Of a DNA stretch of 64,000 nt, positions 25,492 to 34,647 are shown one piece after another. The notes under the pieces are model-generated. The model searched no databases. It was not told where the DNA came from and saw only the letters and a program-made list of their open reading frames with translations. Both the position numbers and the translations under genes were made by a program. Each line of letters begins with the position of its first letter. Positions within the stretch are counted from its first letter, which is position 1. The DNA comes from Comamonadaceae bacterium ALPHA2B (lineage in GTDB: Bacteria; Pseudomonadota; Gammaproteobacteria; Burkholderiales; Burkholderiaceae_C), in contig SCOE01000011.1 in assembly GCA_005503065.1 (NCBI GenBank), positions 1 to 64,000 on the forward strand. Direction: 5' to 3'.

Positions 25492-27784
25492 CGTTTTCCG
25501 AGTCGAGGCCGACCTGCACATTGAACTGGCCGGGCTCGGCCACGTGCTGGAGCTTCGCGTTGTAGAACCTGAGCTTGTCCTCGCCGATGGTGAAGCGCAC
25601 CTCCTTCTTCTCGCCGGGCTGCAGCATCAGCTTGCGGAAGTCCTTGAGCTCCTTGACGGGCCGTACCACGGAGGCGGCCACGTCCTGGATGTAGAGCTGC
25701 ACCACCGTCTCGCCCGCGCGGTCGCCGGTGTTGGCCACCGTGACCGTGGCTTCCACCTTGCCGCCACGCGCCAGCGTGGGGGCCGACAGCGTGACATCGG
25801 ACACGCTGAAGTCGGTGTAGCTCAGGCCGTAGCCGAAGGGGTACAGCGCACCCTGCGGTTCGTCGAAGTACTGCGAGGTGTAGTTCCCGGGCTTGCCCGG
25901 CGTGAACGGCCGGCCCAGTCGCGGATGGTTGTAGTAGGTCGGAATCTGGCCCACCGAGCGCGGCAGCGAAATCGGCAGCTTGCCCGACGGGTTCGCGTCG
26001 CCGAAGAGCACGTCGGCAATCGCGTTGCCGCCCTCTGTGCCGGCGAACCAGGTCTCCAGGATCGCGTCGGCGTTGGCCTTCTCCCAGCCCAACGTGAGCG
26101 GGCGGCCGTTCATCAGCACCAGCACCAGCGGCTTGCCGGTCGCCTTGAGCGCCCTGAGCAGCGCCTGCTGGCTCTCGGGCAGGTCGAGCCGCGTGCGGCT
26201 CGACGACTCGTGCGACATGCCGCGCGACTCGCCCACCGCAGCCACCACCACGTCGGCCTGCTTCGCCGCGGCCACGGCCTCGTCGATCATCTCCTGCGGC
26301 GATCGCTTGTCCTGCACCACCTCGGGCTCGTCCCAGTTGAGGAAATTCAGGTATTCGACGATGGCCTTGTCCTCGCTCACGTTGGCGCCGCGCGCGTACA
26401 CGAGCGAGCCCTTCTGGCCGGCCAGTGCCTGCTCCATGCCCTTGCGCAGCGTGACCGACTGCTTCCACACCGCCTGGGCCGACCACACGCCCATGATGTC
26501 GATCGGCGCATCGGCCAGCGGCCCGGTGAGCAGCACCTTGGCGCCCTTGGCGATGGGCAGCGTGCGGTTCCGGTTTTCCAGCAGCACCAGCGAACGCCGG
26601 GCCACGTCGCGCGCCGGGGCGCGGTGCAGCCGCGAATCGGCCTTGAGGTCCGGCGGATCGTCCTCGGCCTTGCCGATGCGCAGGAACGGGTCATGGAACA
26701 GGCCCAGGTCGTACTTGGCGCCCAGCACCTCGCGCACGGCGTTGTCAAGCGCCTTCATGGGCACCGCGCCGGACTTGACCAGCCCCGGCAGCTCCTTGAG
26801 GTAGACCTGGTCGGCCATGCTCATGTCGACGCCGGCGGTGATGGCCAGCTTGGCCGCCTCGCGCTCGTCGCGCGCCACGCCGTGGCGCATCAGTTCGGTG
26901 ATGGCGCCGTGATCGGAAAAGGTCACGCCCTTGAAGCCCCAGTCCTTGCGCAGCAGGTCCTGCAGCAGCCAGGTGTTGGACGTGGCGGGCTGGCCGTTGA
27001 CGGTGTTGAGCGCGATCATCACGCCGCCCGAGCCGGCATCGATCGCGGCCTTGTACGGCGGCAGGTAGTCGTTGTACATGCGCATCGGGCTCATGTCGAC
27101 GATGTTGTAGTCGCGCCCGCCCTCCACCGCGCCGTACAGCGCGAAGTGCTTGACCGAGGCCATGATCGCGTCGCGCTTGAGCACGCTGCCCCGGCGCGCG
27201 AAGTTCTCGCCGTTCTGGAAGCCCTGCACCATGCTGCGCGCGATCTGCGAGACCAGGTACGGGTCTTCGCCGAAGCCTTCGGAGGTGCGGCCCCAGCGTG
27301 GGTCGCGCGAGATGTCGACGGTGGGCGCGAAGGTCACGTCCACGCCGTCGGCCGCGGCCTCGACGGCGGCGGTGCGCGCGGTGAGCCGGATCGCATCCAT
27401 GTCCCAGCTCGACGCCAGGCCAAGGCCGATCGGGAACGAGGTGCGGTGCCCATGCAGCACGTCGTAGGCAAAGAGGATCGGGATCTTCAGCCGGCTCTGG
27501 CCCACCGCGGCTTCCTGCAGCGGGCGCTGTTCCTTGTGGTTGATCGAATTGAAGGTACCGCCCACGCGGCCGGCCGCCACCTCCTGCGCGAGCTGCGGCG
27601 CCGGCATCTCGGGGCCGATGCTGATCAGGCGCAGCTGGCCCACCTTCTCTTCCAGCGTCATCTGCCGCAGCAGGTCGGCCACGAAGGCGGGCTTGTTGTT
27701 CAGCAGCGCGGGCTTGGGCTGCGCGAAGGCCAGCGGTGCGGCCACGGCGGTGGTCGCGGCGACCAACACGGCAATGCGTTTCAT
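25463..27784 (-). CDS. bglX: periplasmic beta-glucosidase, glycoside hydrolase family 3
   Basis: 773 residues, close to E. coli BglX (765). Signal peptide to about residue 22 (PLAFAQ). The N-terminal TIM barrel carries the family-3 signature with the nucleophile aspartate in GVTFSDHGAITEL; the middle alpha/beta domain holds LLTGPLAD and VVAAVGESRGMSHESSSR; a fibronectin-III-like domain ends the protein. The reading frame remains open for another 600 codons upstream, but the signal peptide fixes the start at 27784. The divergent neighbour is opgG, so a link to periplasmic glucan turnover is possible. Confidence 0.93.
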   Translation of the reverse strand: MKRIAVLVAATTAVAAPLAFAQPKPALLNNKPAFVADLLRQMTLEEKVGQLRLISIGPEMPAPQLAQEVAAGRVGGTFNSINHKEQRPLQEAAVGQSRLKIPILFAYDVLHGHRTSFPIGLGLASSWDMDAIRLTARTAAVEAAADGVDVTFAPTVDISRDPRWGRTSEGFGEDPYLVSQIARSMVQGFQNGENFARRGSVLKRDAIMASVKHFALYGAVEGGRDYNIVDMSPMRMYNDYLPPYKAAIDAGSGGVMIALNTVNGQPATSNTWLLQDLLRKDWGFKGVTFSDHGAITELMRHGVARDEREAAKLAITAGVDMSMADQVYLKELPGLVKSGAVPMKALDNAVREVLGAKYDLGLFHDPFLRIGKAEDDPPDLKADSRLHRAPARDVARRSLVLLENRNRTLPIAKGAKVLLTGPLADAPIDIMGVWSAQAVWKQSVTLRKGMEQALAGQKGSLVYARGANVSEDKAIVEYLNFLNWDEPEVVQDKRSPQEMIDEAVAAAKQADVVVAAVGESRGMSHESSSRTRLDLPESQQALLRALKATGKPLVLVLMNGRPLTLGWEKANADAILETWFAGTEGGNAIADVLFGDANPSGKLPISLPRSVGQIPTYYNHPRLGRPFTPGKPGNYTSQYFDEPQGALYPFGYGLSYTDFSVSDVTLSAPTLARGGKVEATVTVANTGDRAGETVVQLYIQDVAASVVRPVKELKDFRKLMLQPGEKKEVRFTIGEDKLRFYNAKLQHVAEPGQFNVQVGLDSENVKSQSFELK

Positions 27785-28006
27785 CGGCAAGCGGATCCTC
27801 GGGTCGAAGAGCGAAGCCGGGCATCTTAAGCGGCTCACCCATCGGCGCGACCCGCATCGACCCCACGCACGACCCGCTCCTACAGCATGGCGGGCACGCA
27901 CGATGCTAAGCTTGGCCGCGCTGTCTGCGCCGGTCCCGCCCATGCTGCGGGTCTGCACCGGTGTGCAGATGTTTCCATCCCACATCGACGACCTTCGCCA
28001 CGGCCC

Positions 28007-29674
28007 ATGATCGACAGGCTCGCCCACACCGTCCGTTCCTCCCTCCTCGTCGGCTGCATCAGCCTGCTCACGGCCTGCGCCGTGCCTCCCACGCAAAGCG
28101 CCCCGGCCGCCCCCGCCGCGAACGGCAAGGTGTTCTCGCTCGACGACGTGACGGCGCGTGCGCGCGAACTGGCCGCCCGCCCCTACGTGGCGCCCGCAAG
28201 CAACCTGCCGCCCTTCTTCGGCACCATGCAGTTCGCCGACTACATGCAGATCCAGCCGCGCTCGGATCGCTTCGAGTGGCGCGACCTGCCCACGCCCTTC
28301 CGCCTGAACTTCTACCACCAGGGGATGCAGTTCAACTTCCCGGTGAAGATCAACGAGATCACCGACGCCGGCGTGCGCGAGATCCGCTACGAGCCCGACC
28401 GCTTCGACTTCGGCAAGCTCAACTTCGACCGCGAGGCGACGCGCCAGCTCGGCTACGCCGGCTTTCGCGTGCTGTACCCGGTCAACCAGGCCGGCAAGTA
28501 CGACGAGGTCATGAGCCTGCTGGGCGCAAGCTACTTCCGCGTGATCGGCAAGGGCCAGGTGTACGGGCTGTCGGGCCGCGGCCTGGCGATCGACACCACC
28601 TCCGTGGGCAAGGAGGAGTTCCCGAATTTCCGCGAGTACTGGATCCAGCGGCCCGGGCCGAACGACAAGCAGCTCGTCATCTACGCCCTGCTCGACTCGC
28701 CCAGCGCCACCGGCGCCTACCAGTTCATCCTGCAGCCCGGCAGCGATGCGGTGCTGGACGTGCAGGCCAACATCGTGATGCGCCAGGACGTGGCCGCGCT
28801 GGGCATCGCGCCGCTGACGAGCATGTTCCTCTACGGTCCCAACCAGCGCTGGCCGGAGTTCCTGCGCAACTTCCGCCCGGCCATCCACGACTCCAACGGC
28901 CTGGCGATCCACGCCGGCAACGACGACTGGATCTGGCGCCCGCTGAACAACCCCAAGGGCGCCGTCGCCGTGAGCAGCTTCCAGGTCGACAACCCGCGCG
29001 GCTTCGGGCTGCTGCAGCGCGGCCATGCCTTCCAGGACTTCCAGGACCTGAAGGACCGCTACGACCTGCGGCCCAGCGCCTGGATCGAGCCGCAGGGCAA
29101 CTGGGGCAAGGGCAAGGTCACGCTGATGGAGATCCCCACGGCCGACGAGACCAACGACAACATCGTCGCCTTCTGGAACCCCGAAACGCCGGCGCGCAAG
29201 GGCCAGACGATGCAGTTCGCCTACCGCATGCACTGGACCATGGACGAGCCCGCCCTGCACGCACAGAACAACGCCTGGGTGCGCCAGACGTTCCAGACCG
29301 AAGGCGAGCGCTACCAGCCCAACCTGATCCGCCAGAGCGACGGCACCACGGCGCTGATGGTCGATTTCGTCGGCCCGGCCGTGGCCAACCTGCCCGCCGG
29401 CACCACGCTGGAGACGCAGCTGAGCGGCAACGCCAATGCCGAGATCCTCGAAAGCAACCTGCTGCGCAACGACGCGATCAAGGGCTGGCGCCTGTCGCTG
29501 CGCGTGAAGGTCAAGGACCCGGCGCAGGTCACCGAACTGCGCGCCGCGCTGACCCAGGGCGGCAAGCCGCTGAGCGAGACCTGGAGCTTCCAGATTCCGC
29601 CGGTGCCGGCGCCGCCGCCGCCCGCGGCTCCCGCAGCGCCCGCGTCTCAGCCGCAACCTGCAGCTTCCAAATAA
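28007..29674 (+). CDS. opgG: glucan biosynthesis protein G-like lipoprotein
   Basis: 555 residues of the OpgG/OpgD (MdoG) family, which acts in the periplasm in the synthesis of osmoregulated glucans. Family segments seen are [32 protein letters not shown] and [12 protein letters not shown]. The N-terminus reads LLTAC with the cysteine at residue 24, a good lipobox, so it is probably a lipoprotein, unlike soluble E. coli OpgG. The C-terminus ends in a Pro/Ala-rich tail ([15 protein letters not shown]). No opgH glycosyltransferase gene is nearby. A repeat with a terminator follows immediately. Confidence 0.88.
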   Translation: MIDRLAHTVRSSLLVGCISLLTACAVPPTQSAPAAPAANGKVFSLDDVTARARELAARPYVAPASNLPPFFGTMQFADYMQIQPRSDRFEWRDLPTPFRLNFYHQGMQFNFPVKINEITDAGVREIRYEPDRFDFGKLNFDREATRQLGYAGFRVLYPVNQAGKYDEVMSLLGASYFRVIGKGQVYGLSGRGLAIDTTSVGKEEFPNFREYWIQRPGPNDKQLVIYALLDSPSATGAYQFILQPGSDAVLDVQANIVMRQDVAALGIAPLTSMFLYGPNQRWPEFLRNFRPAIHDSNGLAIHAGNDDWIWRPLNNPKGAVAVSSFQVDNPRGFGLLQRGHAFQDFQDLKDRYDLRPSAWIEPQGNWGKGKVTLMEIPTADETNDNIVAFWNPETPARKGQTMQFAYRMHWTMDEPALHAQNNAWVRQTFQTEGERYQPNLIRQSDGTTALMVDFVGPAVANLPAGTTLETQLSGNANAEILESNLLRNDAIKGWRLSLRVKVKDPAQVTELRAALTQGGKPLSETWSFQIPPVPAPPPPAAPAAPASQPQPAASK

Positions 29675-29729
29675 AAAGGGGCGGAAACGCCCGCCCCTCC
29701 TGCGCCGCCCGCTATCAAAACGATAGCGG
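29671..29729 (-). repeat. family-1 double-palindrome repeat, copy G
   Basis: On the minus strand the first palindrome is GCTATCGTTTTGATAGC and the second region is G/C-only (GGGGCGGGCG). Length and layout match the other copies. It overlaps the opgG stop codon and lies at the end of the convergent CoA-transferase operon. Confidence 0.7.
29673..29697 (-). terminator. intrinsic terminator of the CoA-transferase operon, formed within repeat G
   Basis: On the minus strand the hairpin is GGGGCGG-GCGTTT-CCGCCCC, followed by TTTTTATTT. This is a perfect stem of seven G/C pairs plus a U tract, pointing the way scoB is read. Confidence 0.8.
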
Positions 29730-29741
29730 TCGCACGGCGGA

Positions 29742-30380
29742 TCACTGCACCAGCGTCACGCCCGTCTTCGACTGCAGTTCGTCGAAGCTCACGCCGTCCG
29801 CCAGCTCGACGACCTTGAGCCCTTGGGGCGTCACGTCGAGCACGGCGAGGTCGGTGATGATGCGGTCGACCACGCCCACGCCGGTCAGCGGCAGCGTGCA
29901 GGCCGGCAGGATCTTCATGTCGGTCGTGCCGTCCTTCTTCTTGGCGACGTGCTCCATCAACACGATCACGCGCTTGACGCCGGCCACCAGGTCCATGGCG
30001 CCGCCCATGCCCTTGACCATCTTGCCGGGGATCATCCAGTTGGCCAGGTCGCCCTTCTCGCTCACCTGCATGGCGCCGAGGATCGACAGGTTGATCTTGC
30101 CGCCGCGGATCATCGCGAAGCTCTGGTCGCTGCCGAAGATCGCACTGCCCGGCAGGGTCGTCACGGTCTGCTTGCCGGCGTTGATCAGGTCGGCATCGAC
30201 CTGGTCCTCGGTCGGGAAGGGGCCGATGCCGAGCATGCCGTTCTCGCTCTGCAGCCACACCTCCTTGGTGCCGGTGTGGTTGGCCACCAGCGTCGGGATG
30301 CCGATGCCGAGGTTCACATAGAAGCCGTCTTCCAGCTCCTGCGCCGCACGTGCGGCCATCTGGTCTTGGGTCCAGGGCAT
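29742..30380 (-). CDS. scoB: 3-oxoacid CoA-transferase, subunit B
   Basis: 212 residues. The catalytic glutamate is E46 in the [10 protein letters not shown] motif; [11 protein letters not shown] and [18 protein letters not shown] are also typical. It transfers CoA between succinyl-CoA (or another acyl-CoA) and a 3-oxoacid such as acetoacetate or 3-oxoadipate. It lies 10 bases downstream of subunit A and forms the second half of the heterodimer. Substrate choice between SCOT-like and PcaIJ-like members cannot be made from the sequence alone. Confidence 0.93.
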   Translation of the reverse strand: MPWTQDQMAARAAQELEDGFYVNLGIGIPTLVANHTGTKEVWLQSENGMLGIGPFPTEDQVDADLINAGKQTVTTLPGSAIFGSDQSFAMIRGGKINLSILGAMQVSEKGDLANWMIPGKMVKGMGGAMDLVAGVKRVIVLMEHVAKKKDGTTDMKILPACTLPLTGVGVVDRIITDLAVLDVTPQGLKVVELADGVSFDELQSKTGVTLVQ

Positions 30381-30390
30381 GTCGGGCTCC

Positions 30391-31194
30391 TTACTTGGCG
30401 TTGTTCTTGACGGTGGCAGGCACTTCGGCGCCGGCGGCGGCCTGGGCGATCACGGCCTGGGCCTCGACCTTGGCGGCCGCGGCATCGACCGGCGCGGCGG
30501 CGCTCACGGTGCGTTTCTCGATGCGCTTTTCGGGATTCGAATTGAGCACGATGCGGTGCACGTAGATGCCCGGCAGGTGGATGTCGTCCGGCGCCAGCTC
30601 GCCCACCTCGACGATCTTCTCGACCTCGACGATGCAGACCTTGCCGGCCGTCGCCGCGGCCGGGTTGAAGTTGCGCGCCGTGAGGTTGAAGCGCAGGTTG
30701 CCCGACTTGTCGGCCACGGCCGCCTTGACCAGGGCCACGTCGGGCACCAGCGCGCGTTCCATCACGTAGGTCTCGCCGTCGAATTCGCGCAGTTCCTTGC
30801 CCTCGGCCACCTGGGTGCCCACGCCGGTCTTGGTGAAGAAGGCCGGGATGCCGGCGCCACCGGCGCGCAGCTTCTCGGCCAGCGTGCCCTGCGGCGTGAA
30901 CTCCAGCTCCAGTTCGCCTGCGAGGTACTGGCGCTCGAACTCCTTGTTCTCGCCCACGTAGCTGGCGATCATCTTCTTGATCTGCCGCGTCTCGAGCAGC
31001 TTGCCCAGGCCGAAGCCGTCGACACCCGCGTTGTTGGAAATGCAGGTCAGGTTCTTGACGCCGCTTTCCTTGAGGGCCTCGATCAGCGCCTCGGGGATGC
31101 CGCACAGGCCGAAGCCGCCCACGGCCAGCATCTGGTTGTCGGCCACCACGCCGGCCAGCGCCGACTTGGCGTCGGGATAGATCTTGTTCGCCAT
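30391..31194 (-). CDS. scoA: 3-oxoacid CoA-transferase, subunit A, with Ala-rich tail
   Basis: Alpha subunit with the family pattern [32 protein letters not shown] and a [16 protein letters not shown] segment. The conserved core ends near residue 232; the protein then carries about 35 extra residues rich in Ala and Val ([17 protein letters not shown]), absent from most family members. The pair is divergent from a PAS-LuxR gene across a palindromic operator. Start at 31194 ([13 protein letters not shown]). Confidence 0.92.
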   Translation of the reverse strand: MANKIYPDAKSALAGVVADNQMLAVGGFGLCGIPEALIEALKESGVKNLTCISNNAGVDGFGLGKLLETRQIKKMIASYVGENKEFERQYLAGELELEFTPQGTLAEKLRAGGAGIPAFFTKTGVGTQVAEGKELREFDGETYVMERALVPDVALVKAAVADKSGNLRFNLTARNFNPAAATAGKVCIVEVEKIVEVGELAPDDIHLPGIYVHRIVLNSNPEKRIEKRTVSAAAPVDAAAAKVEAQAVIAQAAAGAEVPATVKNNAK

Positions 31195-31258
31195 GCTTCC
31201 TCGCTCTGGAACTGTGAAAAGAAAAGGGGATGGTTGGGTGCGAAAGCGCTGCCAACGA

Positions 31259-31282
31259 TACTACGTACAGCTATACGTAGTA
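31259..31282. promoter_or_regulatory. perfect 9-base inverted repeat between the CoA-transferase operon and PAS-LuxR gene
   Basis: TACTACGTA at 31259-31267, spacer CAGCTA, TACGTAGTA at 31274-31282. The arms are exact reverse complements. It ends seven bases before the LuxR start and is a strong candidate binding site for that regulator. Confidence 0.7.
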
Positions 31283-31289
31283 TTACGTC

Positions 31290-31928
31290 ATGGAGACCCC
31301 CGAGCATCGCCGCGGTGCAAGCCGTACGCAAGCCAATTCCCCTGCTGCGACGCCCGCGCAGGCGATCGACTACCGCCTGGCCTTCGAGCACGCGCCCGTG
31401 GGCATGGTGCTCTCGCGCCAGCGCATGATGGTCGACTGCAACGTGCGCCTGTGCGAGATGTTCGGCGCCACCCGCGACGAGCTCGTGGGCCGGTCCTTCG
31501 CGCTGCTCTACCCCAGCGTGGCCGAATACGAGCGCATCGGGCAGCGCATGCTGCCCATCCTCAACGCCAGCGGGCGCTACGCAGACCACCGCATGATGCG
31601 GCGCGTCGGCGGCCTGCATGGCGCCCTGGCCGGCGAGACCTTCTGGTGCCACGTGACCGGCCGCGCGCTGAACCGCGAGGCACCGCACGAAGCCGGCATC
31701 TGGACCTTCGAGGACTTGGGCGCGCGACGCAGCACCGGCACCAAGGCGCATCTCACGCCGCGCGAGCGCGAGGTGGCGGCGCAGCTCATGCAGGGCCTCA
31801 CCAGCAAGCAGATCGGCAAGCAGCTGGGCATCAGCCACCGCACCGTCGAGTTGCACCGTGCGCGGCTGATGCGCAAATACGCGTCGGCGACGACGGCGGA
31901 GCTGGTGCAGAAGTTGATGGCCGGCTAG
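31290..31928 (+). CDS. PAS-domain LuxR-family transcriptional regulator
   Basis: 212 residues. A PAS domain occupies about 28-140 (AFEHAPVGMVLSRQRMMVDCN, ATRDELVGRSF), followed by a LuxR-type helix-turn-helix at about 148-205 (LTPREREVAAQLMQGLTSKQIGKQLGIS is split between helices 1-3). It is a one-component regulator with a cytoplasmic sensor rather than a receiver domain. Its position, divergent from scoAB with a palindrome directly upstream, predicts control of scoAB and perhaps of itself. The effector sensed by PAS is unknown. Confidence 0.9.
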   Translation: METPEHRRGASRTQANSPAATPAQAIDYRLAFEHAPVGMVLSRQRMMVDCNVRLCEMFGATRDELVGRSFALLYPSVAEYERIGQRMLPILNASGRYADHRMMRRVGGLHGALAGETFWCHVTGRALNREAPHEAGIWTFEDLGARRSTGTKAHLTPREREVAAQLMQGLTSKQIGKQLGISHRTVELHRARLMRKYASATTAELVQKLMAG

Positions 31929-31961
31929 GCGCCGGGCACGCCGCGCGCGACCGTTCGCCTT

Positions 31962-32669
31962 TCAGGCGAGCGCCGGCAAGTGCTCGCTGGCGAACTCCTC
32001 GGCGCTCGCCGAGTGCGAGAGCGTGTACAGGCCGCTGACGGCGCCATCGGCTGCACCCGCATGGCGCAAGGCTTCCTGCGAAAGGTCGGTATGGAGCAGG
32101 CGCTCGAGCACCTCGCCCGCGTAGCCGAGAACGACAAGGACCCGATCCGCGAACCGGTCGGCGGAATGGCGGATGCGCTGCTCGGTGGTTTCCGGCATGT
32201 CCGGCGTCTGGTGCCGCAGCAGGTGGGCGCCCACCAGCCCCGGACGTTGCGCAAGGTCTTCGCACAGCGTGCGAAGCGAGGCGAGCAGATCGTCGCCCCT
32301 GCCCGCCTGTGGCGAGAGCCGGAGCGTGAGCGCGTGCCGCGCGACCGCGCTACCCGCAGAGGCCAGCACGTGGCACTGGCTTCGGACCATGTTCCTGTGG
32401 TGCGGCATCATCTTCGTCGACCAGGGCGTCGGGCTGTTCAGGTGGTGCACATAAGCCTGCGACGAGAGCACGGCATGGGACGCCACGTCGTACATGACGA
32501 AGACCCCCTCGCCGCCGCCGGCACTCGTCCAGCGCGACGCCCGGCGGAACCCCGGCACGCCCAGCCGCTCGGGAAAGTGCTCGTGCGAATGCCAGTGCTC
32601 GAACTCGGGCTTCATGGCCGGTGCCATGTCCCACCACATGGCCAGCGCTGCGGTTCCGCGAAGCGGCAT
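31962..32669 (-). CDS. hypothetical protein with duplicated ferredoxin-like (DUF4286-type) pattern
   Basis: 235 residues of unknown function. The N-terminal region MWWDMAPAMKPEFEHWHSHE with ERLGVPGFRRASRW matches the pattern I associate with DUF4286-like EthD-fold proteins; the second half repeats a similar layout less clearly. No signal peptide. Start at 32669 has only a weak ribosome site. It lies 32 bases downstream of the GntR gene on the same strand and may be cotranscribed with it; the Cys and His content does not define a catalytic site. Confidence 0.7.
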   Translation of the reverse strand: MPLRGTAALAMWWDMAPAMKPEFEHWHSHEHFPERLGVPGFRRASRWTSAGGGEGVFVMYDVASHAVLSSQAYVHHLNSPTPWSTKMMPHHRNMVRSQCHVLASAGSAVARHALTLRLSPQAGRGDDLLASLRTLCEDLAQRPGLVGAHLLRHQTPDMPETTEQRIRHSADRFADRVLVVLGYAGEVLERLLHTDLSQEALRHAGAADGAVSGLYTLSHSASAEEFASEHLPALA

Positions 32670-32701
32670 CTTGTCGATCTTTTCGTTGAAAACCGAACGT
32701 C

Positions 32702-33412
32702 TCAACCGGCGTCGAGCACCAGCGCCATCTGGGACACGCACTCCTCGACGTGCGTGACCAGAATCCGCTGCGCCTGCTCCCAATCGCGCGCAATGGCGCA
32801 TTCCAGCAGCACGCGGTGTTCCGAGGCCGCGAGCTCGCCCCTGAACACGGCCGCGATCATCTGGTAGCGCAGGTATTTGTCGCAGATCGAGTTGTAGGTT
32901 TCCAGCAGCAACTCGGAGCCGCAGGCGGAGATCAGCGCGACGTGGAAGGCCCAGTCGTACTGGCGCCAGATCTCGGCGGGGTACGGATCGTTCGCGGCCA
33001 TCTTCTTTTCCATCGTGGCCAGCTTGTGGTGGGCGGCGACCACGCGGCCTTCCCACTCCAGGTCGCCGCGCTGGAAGGACTCCTTGATCCCGTGGCCTTC
33101 CAGCAGCAGCCGCATCGACGCCACCTCGCGCAGGTTGGCCGAGGACACCTCGCTGACCTGGAAGCCGCGCGAGCCTTCGGCCACGAGCAGGCCTTCGGTG
33201 GCCAGCCGGTTGAACAGCTCGCGCAGCGTGCTGACGCTGGTGCCATAGGCCTCCTTCATGCGCTCGAGCGGCAGGCGGCGGCCGGGCGAGAGCCGGCCCA
33301 GGACGATGTCGGACCGGATTCGACGGTAGGCCACTTCCCCTGCGGTCGCCGAGTCCAGGGGCGCCTGGGAAATGTCGGTCACGGAGGGCTCAGGAATCAC
33401 ACCGGGTTTCAT
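32702..33412 (-). CDS. GntR-family (FCD-type) transcriptional regulator
   Basis: 236 residues. The N-terminal winged helix (RIRSDIVLGRLSPGRRLPLERM, then YGTSVSTLRELFNRLATEGL) is followed by an all-helical FCD domain with potential metal-binding residues in DWAFHVALISACGS. These regulators usually repress catabolic or uptake operons until the substrate binds. Divergent from the TRAP-aroQ operon, with a palindrome at 33480-33494 between them, so it probably controls that operon. Confidence 0.92.
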   Translation of the reverse strand: MKPGVIPEPSVTDISQAPLDSATAGEVAYRRIRSDIVLGRLSPGRRLPLERMKEAYGTSVSTLRELFNRLATEGLLVAEGSRGFQVSEVSSANLREVASMRLLLEGHGIKESFQRGDLEWEGRVVAAHHKLATMEKKMAANDPYPAEIWRQYDWAFHVALISACGSELLLETYNSICDKYLRYQMIAAVFRGELAASEHRVLLECAIARDWEQAQRILVTHVEECVSQMALVLDAG

Positions 33413-33479
33413 GGCTGGTTTCTACGACAAAACCTGAAAGGCTACCTAAGAGAATACCCCAATGCTCATATTTATTGAA

Positions 33480-33494
33480 AATCATCTGATGATT
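33480..33494. promoter_or_regulatory. candidate GntR operator upstream of TRAP operon
   Basis: AATCATC-T-GATGATT, a perfect 7-base-arm palindrome in an AT-rich stretch, between the divergent GntR and dctP genes. Confidence 0.5.
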
Positions 33495-33568
33495 CCATAA
33501 CATTCAGACGCCGATCGAGTTGTCGATCGCCAGGGCCGGACACATCGGCACCCACCAAGGAGACATTC

Positions 33569-34579
33569 ATGGCATCGAAACTCTTCAAGCTCGCCGGTGC
33601 GCTGGCGCTGGTGGCGGCTGCGGCCGTCGCGCACGCGCAGGACATCCAGCAACGCACCATCCGCATCGGGCACCTGAACAACACCGACCATCCCACGAGC
33701 TGGGGCGTCAAGAAATTCGCCGAGATCGTGGCCGCCAAGAGCGGCGGCAAGATCACGGTGAAGGAATTCGCGAGCAGCCAGCTCGGCAACGAGCTGCAGC
33801 AGCAATCGGCCTTGCAGGGTGGCGTGCAGGAGATGCTGGTCGCCTCCACGACCTCGCTGACCGGCGTGGTCAAGGAGTTCGGCCTGTTCGACTTCCCCTT
33901 CCTCTTCAGCAACGGCCAGCAGGCCGACGCGATGGTCGACGGCCCGCTGGGCAAGATGCTGAGCGCCAAGCTGGCGGACAAGGGCATCGTGGTGCTGGGC
34001 TTCTTCGACCTGGGCTTCCGCAACGTCACGAACAGCAAGCGCCCGATCACCAAGGGTGAGGACCTGGACGGTCTGAAGCTGCGCGTCATCCCCAACCCGG
34101 TGTTCCTGGACACCTTCAAGACCTTCAAGGCCAACCCCCTGCCCATGCCCTTCGCCGAGCTCTACAACGCGCTCGAAAGCAAGGCGGTCGATGGGCAGGA
34201 GAACCCGTACTCGGTGATCCTGTCGAGCAAGTTCTACGAGGTGCAGAAGTACGTCAGCGGCACCAACCACGTGTACGCCACCAACCCGGTGCAGGTCAGC
34301 AAGCGCTTCTGGGAGAAGCTGTCGCCGACCGAACAGAAGCTGCTGCAGGAAGCGGCCATCGAGGCACAGAACTACCAGCGCACGGCGAGCCGCGACGCCG
34401 CCGGCAAGGCGCTGGTCGAGCTCCAGTCCAAGGGCATGGTCTACAACGCCGTCGCACCGGCCGAGGTGGCTCGCATGCGTGCAGAAGCCAAGCCCATCTA
34501 CGACAAGTTCTCGGCTTCCTACGACCCTGCCGTGATGACCCTGTTCAAGACCGAGCTGGAACGCGTTTCCAAGCTCTGA
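33569..34579 (+). CDS. dctP: TRAP transporter periplasmic solute-binding protein (DctP family)
   Basis: 336 residues with a signal peptide (about 1-24, AVAHAQ). DctP family pattern: GKITVKEFASSQLGNELQQQ, GFFDLGFRNVTNSKRPI and KAVDGQENPYSVI, with the conserved arginine that pairs with a ligand carboxylate in GLKLRVIPN. GGAGAC lies before the ATG. It delivers an organic acid to the DctQM membrane pair downstream. The aroQ-like gene in the same operon suggests quinate, shikimate or dehydroquinate as ligand. Confidence 0.93.
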   Translation: MASKLFKLAGALALVAAAAVAHAQDIQQRTIRIGHLNNTDHPTSWGVKKFAEIVAAKSGGKITVKEFASSQLGNELQQQSALQGGVQEMLVASTTSLTGVVKEFGLFDFPFLFSNGQQADAMVDGPLGKMLSAKLADKGIVVLGFFDLGFRNVTNSKRPITKGEDLDGLKLRVIPNPVFLDTFKTFKANPLPMPFAELYNALESKAVDGQENPYSVILSSKFYEVQKYVSGTNHVYATNPVQVSKRFWEKLSPTEQKLLQEAAIEAQNYQRTASRDAAGKALVELQSKGMVYNAVAPAEVARMRAEAKPIYDKFSASYDPAVMTLFKTELERVSKL

Positions 34580-34647
34580 TCGAGCCCCGAAGAAGGAGCC
34601 CGGGCGCAGCTCGGGTTCACGCCTACACGCTTGGCCAAGGAATGGGC

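Noticed and set aside
27785..29656. Upstream extension of the beta-glucosidase frame (total 1397 codons)
   Set aside because: The signal peptide fixes the true start at 27784; the extension is antisense to opgG and shows no domain pattern.
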